Source: Clostridium sp. CAG:221
Lineage (GTDB): Bacteria > Bacillota > Clostridia > Clostridiales > Clostridiaceae
Direction of reading: 5' to 3'
DNA: 11,237 nt
Assembly: GCA_000435835.1 (NCBI GenBank)
Contig: FR883358.1
Coordinates: forward strand, 1 to 11,237
The notes below the pieces were generated by a model. It had not been told where the DNA came from. It did no database searches and saw nothing but the letters and a program-made list of their open reading frames with translations. A program made the position numbers and the translations under genes. Below are positions 7,228 through 11,237 of the stretch, in pieces (positions within the stretch are counted from its first letter, which is position 1; each line of letters starts with the position of its first letter).

Positions 7228-8697
7228 ATGGCAAATAATCATAAGGAGAAATTAGAACAAGCACAGAAATATGTAGATTCAATAAAAAATCAAGTAGCAT
7301 TAAGTAAATATAGGCAAGGATATCATTTCATGGCACCAGCATCATGGATTAATGATCCAAATGGATTTATTCAGTATAAAGGTAAGTATCATTTATTTTA
7401 TCAATATAATCCATATGATTCAAAATGGGGATCAATGTATTGGGGACATGCAGAAAGTGAGGATTTAATTAAGTGGAATCACTTGCCAATAGCTTTAGCT
7501 CCTAGTGAATTTTATGATGATGATAAAGATGGAGGATGTTTCTCAGGTAGTGCTGTAGATGATAATGGCGTGTTAACGTTAATGTATACAGGTACCACTA
7601 CTAGTGAAGAGGGAACAGTTCAAGTTCAATGTATTGCTACAAGTGATGATGGAGTAAATTTTGAAAAGTTTGAAGGAAATCCAGTAATATTACCTAACTT
7701 TATTGAAGGAAATAGAGATTTTAGAGATCCTAAGGTTTGGAAAGAAGGAGACCTTTGGTATGTAGTGATAGGAACTACTAAAAATAATGAAGGAAGAGCT
7801 TTATTATATAGTTCATGTGATTTAAGACAATGGAATTTTGTAAGTGTTTTAGCAGAATCCCATGGTGAGCTAGGAAGTATGTGGGAATGTCCAGATTTCT
7901 TTAAGATTGGAGATAAACATGTTTTAATGCTATCACCAATGGAGCTTGGAAGTACAATTACAATGTATTTAGTTGGAGATATGGATTACTCTACAGGAAA
8001 GTTTACATGGACTCAAAAAGGAAAAGTAGACTTTGGATTTGATTTTTATGCTCCACAATCATTAGTAGATGATAAGGGTAGAAGAATAGTAATAGGTTGG
8101 GCTAATAGTTGGCCTTGGATGAAATGTTTTACTGATTTTGGCCCTAATATGGAAGATAAGTGGAATGGTGCAATGTCTTTACCTAGAGAGGTTAAACTTG
8201 ATGAGAGAACTGGTAAGTTAAAGTTTATACCAGTGGAAGAGATTAGAGATTATAGAAAAGAAGAAAATAAAGTTCAGTTAAATACTCTTAATGGAAGTAA
8301 GGATATAATAATTAGCAATAAAGATAGATATGAAATGTTATTTAATATTGATTTAAAAGCTACAACTGCTAAGGAACTAATTATTAAATTAAGAGAAAAT
8401 AAAAAGGGTGTAGCTATTTTAAGGTTAGATATTAAAAATAAAAAGTTAATATTTGATAGAAATAATTGTGATGGTTACAATAAAGGAATCAAGAGTTGTG
8501 ATTTAGATTTATTTGAAGATACATTATCTGTGAATATATTCTCAGACAATATATCTATTGAAGTATTTACTGATGATAATAAAGTAGCTATGTCAAATAA
8601 CATTTATCCATTAGAATGTAGCAATAAAGTAAATTTAGAAGCTGTTGATGGAGAAATTGTATTTAATAGCTTTGATATTTGGACAATTGAAGTGTAA
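7228..8697 (+). CDS. scrB: GH32 beta-fructofuranosidase (sucrose/fructooligosaccharide hydrolase)
   Basis: This hydrolyses the terminal beta-fructofuranoside bond of sucrose, sucrose-6-phosphate or short fructans. The 489-residue protein has every GH32 landmark: WINDPNG at 40-46 with nucleophile D43, FSGSA at 105-109, RDPKVW at 166-171 with transition-state stabiliser D167, and ECPD at 220-223 with acid/base E220. The C-terminal third (about 330-489) is the beta-sandwich module. It has no signal peptide, so it acts in the cytoplasm on imported sugar. AGAGAGG (7214-7220) precedes ATG by 7 nt. Its co-transcription with an ABC importer, and the absence of a PTS gene, argue for unphosphorylated sucrose or fructooligosaccharide as substrate rather than sucrose-6-phosphate; that part is inference. 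Confidence 0.93.
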   Translation: MANNHKEKLEQAQKYVDSIKNQVALSKYRQGYHFMAPASWINDPNGFIQYKGKYHLFYQYNPYDSKWGSMYWGHAESEDLIKWNHLPIALAPSEFYDDDKDGGCFSGSAVDDNGVLTLMYTGTTTSEEGTVQVQCIATSDDGVNFEKFEGNPVILPNFIEGNRDFRDPKVWKEGDLWYVVIGTTKNNEGRALLYSSCDLRQWNFVSVLAESHGELGSMWECPDFFKIGDKHVLMLSPMELGSTITMYLVGDMDYSTGKFTWTQKGKVDFGFDFYAPQSLVDDKGRRIVIGWANSWPWMKCFTDFGPNMEDKWNGAMSLPREVKLDERTGKLKFIPVEEIRDYRKEENKVQLNTLNGSKDIIISNKDRYEMLFNIDLKATTAKELIIKLRENKKGVAILRLDIKNKKLIFDRNNCDGYNKGIKSCDLDLFEDTLSVNIFSDNISIEVFTDDNKVAMSNNIYPLECSNKVNLEAVDGEIVFNSFDIWTIEV

Positions 8698-8719
8698 TAA
8701 ATAAGTATTAGATTATTAA

Positions 8720-8908
8720 GTGAAAGATGCAACAGGAGCAGGTGATGCATTTATAGGTGCAGTTTTAGCTCAGATATTAAATGAACCAGATAAGAGTATT
8801 GTAGAAATTGTTAAGTTGGCTAATGTAGTTGGTGGATTAACAACAACCAGAATAGGGGCTTTAGAATCTATACCAACATGGAATGAAGTTTTTGAATATA
8901 TAAAATAA
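8720..8908 (+). pseudogene. scrK: Fructokinase C-terminal remnant (PfkB family), 5'-truncated
   Basis: The 62 residues start at the catalytic KDATGAGDAF motif of PfkB/ribokinase-family sugar kinases, which normally lies near residue 240-250 of a protein of about 310-320. They continue to a normal family C-terminus (GALESIPTWNEVFEYIK). The N-terminal four-fifths, including substrate-binding and most nucleotide-binding residues, is gone. A TAA stands in frame at 8717-8719, immediately upstream, so no longer product can be made in this frame. It begins 22 nt after the GH32 stop and ends before the operon terminator, so it was the last gene of the operon before a deletion. Fructokinase is inferred from the operon, as the fragment alone says only PfkB family. 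It cannot be an active kinase. Confidence 0.85.
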
Positions 8909-8930
8909 AATATGAAAGTTAAAGTAATGT

Positions 8931-8980
8931 AAAGTGGTTAGTGATAAATCAGTTAGTATTTATGACTAACCACTTTTATG
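8931..8980 (+). terminator. Terminator of the sugar operon
   Basis: AAAGTGGTTAGT (8931-8942) pairs perfectly with ACTAACCACTTT (8965-8976). A further 6-bp inner stem, ATAAAT (8944-8949) with ATTTAT (8958-8963), extends it beyond a G/G mismatch, leaving an 8-nt loop. TTTTATGTTT follows. This is a strong end for the transcript that began at about 3997. Confidence 0.9.
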
Positions 8981-9014
8981 TTTAAAAATTTAATATTTTG
9001 GATACGAAAAAAAT

Positions 9015-9051
9015 GGCGACATATTCCAAAGATTGTTGACAAATTACGACA
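9015..9051. repeat. Three phased nGACA boxes
   Basis: GGCGACA (9015-9021), GTTGACA (9035-9041) and TACGACA (9045-9051) are direct repeats of a GACA core, starting 20 and 10 bp apart, on one face of the helix. On the other strand they read TGTCGCC, TGTCAAC and TGTCGTA, each a weak relative of the Spo0A box TGTCGAA. They lie just upstream of the candidate -10 at 9073. A regulator site is possible but unproven. Confidence 0.3.
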
Positions 9052-9069
9052 AGATTTCAAGAGGGAGTT

Positions 9070-9078
9070 TGCTATAAT
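9070..9078 (+). promoter_or_regulatory. Extended -10 promoter element before the decayed small gene
   Basis: TGCTATAAT combines a perfect TATAAT (9073-9078) with the upstream TG of an extended -10. No good -35 lies at 16-18 bp; the TTGACA at 9036-9041 is 31 bp away, too far. The element is 37 bp before the TTG start of the small gene and could also drive the intact gene after it. Confidence 0.5.
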
Positions 9079-9115
9079 TATATATGTTTATAAAAAATAC
9101 TAGGAGAATAATATT

Positions 9116-9479
9116 TTGAAGCAATATGAGAAATTTTTAATGAAGCAAAATGAAGTATATACATTATATAAGAATTATACAAGTGATATTATGCAGGCAT
9201 TAAAAGAAAAATATATGAAAATAACAAACTAAAAGAAAATATAAACATAAAAGAGACGTATAAGTGTTATTCTGATTATGCAGTTATGTATAATAAAGGT
9301 ATTAATAAATATCTTAATGATAATTTTGAAGTGAAAAATAGAGAAATATTTATAAAAGTTAAAAAAGATAATGAAGTTAAATATATTTGTACACTTGTTA
9401 ATGCATGTATTAAGTGTAATTTACCTTAGTTAATGAATGACAGTATGATTTAGAAGAATTATTAAAAATAAAATTATGA
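9116..9479 (+). pseudogene. Frameshifted small gene of unknown function
   Basis: A TTG start at 9116 with TAGGAG (9101-9106) 9 nt upstream opens a frame that stops after 38 codons (TAA 9230-9232). The coding pattern continues in a second frame from about 9211, reading IYENNKLKENINIKETYK, to TAG 9427-9429. It then resumes in a third frame: LVNE, a TGA at 9438-9440, then QYDLEELLKIKL to TGA 9477-9479. A one-base slip in the A-run near 9207-9211, a second slip near 9420 and one nonsense change would explain this. The repaired protein would be about 120 residues, lysine-rich and mostly helical at the start. I do not recognise the family. Its end is placed just before the ribosome binding site of the next gene, so the two were probably an operon. 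Confidence 0.6.
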
Positions 9480-9490
9480 GGTGGATGAGA

Positions 9491-9898
9491 ATGAGTAATA
9501 TAGAAAGAAAAATGGAATTAGCAAAAGAAGCAGTTGAATTAATAAAAGAATTTGGAGAAGAAGCATCTATTGTAGGAGATAATCCTATTAAATCAATAGA
9601 GATTAAAGAAGATGGGTCAATAATTGAAATAGATCATGAGTATGATGGATTAGAAGAATATCAACTTTCAAAAATAAGCTCAATATTTTTAAGTGAAATG
9701 AGAGGGTGGGGACCATGTTCTGCAGGATTTTATGAAGCCATAAGTTTAGCAGAAGATGATTTAGAAGATGAGTTTAAAAGTTTAAGTAAGACAGAATTTA
9801 AAGAATATGTTGGTAACTTAAAATATGCAGAATATAGGTGTGAGGAAATATATATAAGATTAGAAGCAATTGAAAAGGAAGCAAAAGAGTTAGTATAA
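9491..9898 (+). CDS. Small acidic protein of unknown function
   Basis: This is an intact 135-residue frame of unrecognised family. The best start is ATG 9491, 6 nt after the strong GAGGTGG at 9478-9484; ATGs at 9476 and 9485 would fall on or inside that site. The product is rich in Glu/Asp and looks helical at both ends (residues 2-22 and 84-135), around a middle stretch with predicted short strands (KSIEIKEDGSIIEID, 34-48) and a distinctive RGWGPCSAGFYEA at 71-83. It has no signal peptide or membrane segment, so it is probably cytoplasmic. It follows the decayed small gene directly and is followed by its own terminator. Because its partner is broken while this gene is clean, it may have a role of its own or be recently orphaned. 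No function is claimed. Confidence 0.75.
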   Translation: MSNIERKMELAKEAVELIKEFGEEASIVGDNPIKSIEIKEDGSIIEIDHEYDGLEEYQLSKISSIFLSEMRGWGPCSAGFYEAISLAEDDLEDEFKSLSKTEFKEYVGNLKYAEYRCEEIYIRLEAIEKEAKELV

Positions 9899-9923
9899 TA
9901 AAATTTAACTATATTAATTATTG

Positions 9924-9980
9924 AAGAGGATATCTAGTATGTGATTAGGAAAACATTTACTGGATATCCTCTTTATTATT
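9924..9980 (+). terminator. Terminator of the small acidic gene
   Basis: AAGAGGATATCTAGTA (9924-9939) pairs with TACTGGATATCCTCTT (9958-9973) over 16 bp with one G-U pair and an 18-nt loop. TTATTATTTT follows. The stem starts 25 nt after the stop codon. Confidence 0.85.
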
Positions 9981-10116
9981 TTAATTAATTTTAGTTAACT
10001 ATATTAAAATTAAAACACTTTATAAAAGTAGTTAATTTAATTGAAATTTAAAGTATTATGAAAATAGCACCTAATAATAACAAATATATAGATAAAAGTA
10101 TTAAATGCAATAATAT

Positions 10117-10131
10117 ACTATGAGTCATAGT
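10117..10131. repeat. 15-bp perfect palindrome
   Basis: ACTATGA and TCATAGT flank a single central G. It is in the gene-free stretch, 8 bp before a Spo0A-box-like TTCGACA. No U-tract follows, so it is not a terminator. It might be a protein-binding site or chance. Confidence 0.35.
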
Positions 10132-10211
10132 GATAATGTTCGACAAAGAAGTTGTTCGTAATAAAGTATAATTAAGAATGATTAATGCTAATTATTAAGA
10201 TTTTATAATAG

Positions 10212-10439
10212 TTTAATTTAGCTAAATTTTTATGTACTATGTTAAGCAGTATGAGAAGAACAGCAGCGTGTATTGATTCAGATACTAATAAGATAGAGAG
10301 AAGAATTATAATTAAGCAATTTACTGATGGAGAAATTGATTTTTTTTTCAATTATGGAGTATTAACAACAGGCTTTGATGCACCTAAAACTAGAAATATT
10401 GTAATATGTAGACCTATAAATAGTACTATATTATATTAA
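10212..10439 (+). pseudogene. SF2 helicase C-terminal fragment (restriction/defence type)
   Basis: An open frame from 10212 (after TAG 10209-10211) reads FNLAKFLCTMLSSMRRTAAC, then IDSDTNKIERRIIIKQFTDG and NYGVLTTGFDAPKT, ending RPINSTILY at TAA 10437-10439. This is the second RecA-like lobe of a superfamily 2 helicase: the DxxT...R..I..F..G segment, then motif V (TTGFDAP), as in DEAD/DEAH helicases of restriction systems. The first lobe with Walker A and DExH, and motif VI (QxxGRxxR) which should follow ILY, are both missing. At about 75 codons it is a fragment between deletions on both sides. No ribosome binding site precedes any ATG in it, so it is not a small gene. The next scrap starts exactly where it stops. 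Confidence 0.75.
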
Positions 10440-10522
10440 AGAAATATGATTATCCACCAGATAAATTCAAGAAGGTATTGGAGGTATTTTCTAGATAAGC
10501 TAAACTAATGTGTTGGAATTGT
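10436..10522 (+). pseudogene. HsdR C-terminal scrap (type I restriction subunit)
   Basis: In the frame starting at 10436 the sequence reads LKKYDYPPDKFKKVLEVFSR, then TAA (10496-10498), then AKLMCWNC. The pattern KKYxYPPD...VLxxxxxQAKLMC is familiar from the last 40-50 residues of type I restriction R subunits, where a Gln normally stands before AKL. The TAA is therefore best read as a CAA-to-TAA nonsense change. It overlaps the end of the helicase fragment in a different frame, so it may be a deletion join within one ancestral R-like gene or between two genes. The family call comes from a short motif and should be treated as likely, not proven. Confidence 0.55.
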
Positions 10523-10626
10523 TAATTTTAATTATGAAGGATATGGAGTGGTAGCAGAGAATAAAAGTAAATATAAGGCATAGTAAGAATAGAATGAGAT
10601 TTAAAAAGTCTCACTCTATATATTAA
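10523..10626 (+). other. Short stretch between HsdR scrap and GmrSD remnant
   Basis: One frame (from 10509 to TAG 10581-10583) stays open for 24 codons, reading NFNYEGYGVVAENKSKYKA near its end. This could be a further scrap of a degraded gene, but I cannot assign it. A weak hairpin (10591-10617) follows. Confidence 0.3.
10591..10617 (+). terminator. Weak hairpin, possible relic terminator
   Basis: AGAATGAGA (10591-10599) pairs with TCTCACTCT (10609-10617) with one A/C mismatch and a 9-nt loop. ATATATTAAC follows, with no U-run. It may once have ended the restriction genes to its left. Confidence 0.4.
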
Positions 10627-11237
10627 CTTATAATATATAATAAGTATGTATATGTAAGTACTGATAATACTGAAGATGCTTTTAGAATGTTTACTATATT
10701 AAATAATAGGGGAATACCATTAACAAGTGCTGATATTATTAAATCTTAAAATATTGGAGAATTAAGTAGTGATAGAGAAGTAAAAAAGTATGCTGAAATT
10801 TGGGAAGATATCGAAGGAAGATATGGAGAAGGTTTTGATAGATTTATTCAATTTATAAGAACTATTTTAGTTAAAGAAAAAGCTAGAGCAAATTTGTTAG
10901 ATGAATTCAATCAAAAGATTTATTCAAAAGGGATAATTTCTAAAGGAAAAGAAACACTAGATTTAATTTATAAATATAGTGAAATTTTTGATAATATCAT
11001 TGATTTACAAGATGCATCTCTTTCTAATGAGTATAAGAATTTAATAACTATAATGAAAATTGGGTTTAGGTCAGAAGATTGGATTCCACCAGTAATGTAT
11101 TATTATAGTAAATTTAAGTATGAAAGATTAGAAGAGTTTTTGAAGTTACTTGAATTTAAATTTGCTGGCGATTGGATTTGTGGAATAACTCCAACAGTAA
11201 GTGGTCTTATGTCAATATTTTGGACACAAAAAGTCAA
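10627..11237 (+). pseudogene. DUF262/GmrSD-type restriction protein, 5'-truncated with internal stop, running off the right edge
   Basis: DUF262 is the N-terminal ParB-like domain of GmrSD-type type IV enzymes, which act on modified phage DNA, and of related single-protein defence systems. The frame open from 10627 reads YVSTDNTEDAFRMFTILNNR, then GIPLTSADIIKS, the conserved A...F..LN.RG..L...DIIK region. TAA at 10747-10749 interrupts it, after which it continues without further stops as NIGELSSDREVKKYAEIWED and on to the edge. The CAA-to-TAA reading (DIIKSQNIG) is plausible. The start is missing: the DGQQR motif and the first 100 or more residues of the family are absent, with a TAA at 10624-10626. 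The part after the stop spans about 160 codons and is well preserved, so inactivation looks recent. Whether a DUF1524 HNH domain follows cannot be seen here. Confidence 0.8.

Larger units (their letters stand above)
9899..10211. other. Gene-free stretch between the small acidic gene and the helicase remnant
   Basis: This stretch has frequent stops in the frames inspected and no convincing coding pattern. It holds a terminator (9924-9980), a 15-bp palindrome (10117-10131) and an exact Spo0A-box-like TTCGACA at 10139-10145. The remainder looks like decayed, very AT-rich DNA; I see nothing else in it. Confidence 0.6.

Noticed and set aside
4069..8908. PTS-type sucrose operon
   Set aside because: No EIIBC or other PTS gene is present; uptake is by an ABC importer, so the GH32 substrate is probably unphosphorylated.
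9036..9041. TTGACA as the -35 of the promoter at 9073
   Set aside because: The spacer would be 31 bp, far beyond the usual 16-18.
9476..9490. Longer start for the small acidic gene at ATG 9476
   Set aside because: It would put the strong GAGGTGG ribosome binding site inside the coding region; ATG 9491 is correctly spaced from it.
10239..10439. A 66-residue standalone gene
   Set aside because: It is the middle of a helicase domain with motif V but no start signal, and the helicase pattern extends upstream of the ATG; a fragment, not a gene.
1..11237. CRISPR array, tRNA, rRNA, riboswitch or intact transposon
   Set aside because: No regularly spaced repeats, cloverleaf, rRNA-like segment, recognisable riboswitch core or transposase frame was seen on either strand.

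Overview
The window is very AT-rich. It has Gram-positive style ribosome binding sites (AGGAG, GAGGTGG), GTG and TTG starts beside ATG, strong AGA/ATA/TTA codon bias and hairpin-plus-U-tract terminators. Together these suggest a low-GC Firmicute, most likely Clostridium sensu stricto. I cannot name the species from the sequence.

Layout. (1) 1-90 is the last 29 codons of an unidentified gene, followed by a terminator (145-174). (2) 245-2755 is an intact two-gene McrBC-type (type IV) restriction operon: an McrB-like AAA+ GTPase and an McrC nuclease. The N-terminus of McrB carries what looks like an IENR1/NUMOD1-type DNA-binding module instead of a recognised modified-base reader. (3) A shared terminator (2781-2816) separates mcrC from a convergent LacI-family repressor gene (2886-3866). 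(4) A divergent control region (3945-4043) holds a consensus sigma-A promoter, two LacI-type operators 74 bp apart centre to centre, and a cre-like CcpA site at the predicted transcription start. (5) 4069-8697 is a sucrose/fructooligosaccharide uptake operon: substrate-binding lipoprotein, two CUT1 permeases and a GH32 invertase. Behind it lies a 5'-truncated fructokinase remnant (8720-8908) and a strong terminator. (6) 9116-9898 holds a decayed small gene and an intact 135-residue protein of unknown function in an operon-like arrangement. (7) 10212-11237 is a graveyard of defence genes: an SF2 helicase fragment, an HsdR C-terminal scrap with a nonsense codon, and a 5'-truncated, nonsense-mutated DUF262/GmrSD gene running off the right edge.

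How the parts work together. The lipoprotein and permeases would import sucrose or a short fructan using an ATPase encoded elsewhere (none lies in the window, as is common for CUT1 systems). GH32 would hydrolyse the unphosphorylated sugar in the cytoplasm, and the LacI-family protein would repress through the two operators. The locus has lost its own fructokinase, so free fructose must be handled by another enzyme. The operon sits between a living restriction system on the left and several dead ones on the right, as if it occupies or adjoins a defence island with high turnover.

I found no tRNA, rRNA, CRISPR array, intact transposase or complete new multi-gene system. The most unusual signals are the McrB N-terminus, the compact operator/cre architecture, the hairpin that overlaps the first possible start of the first permease, and the decayed defence cluster.
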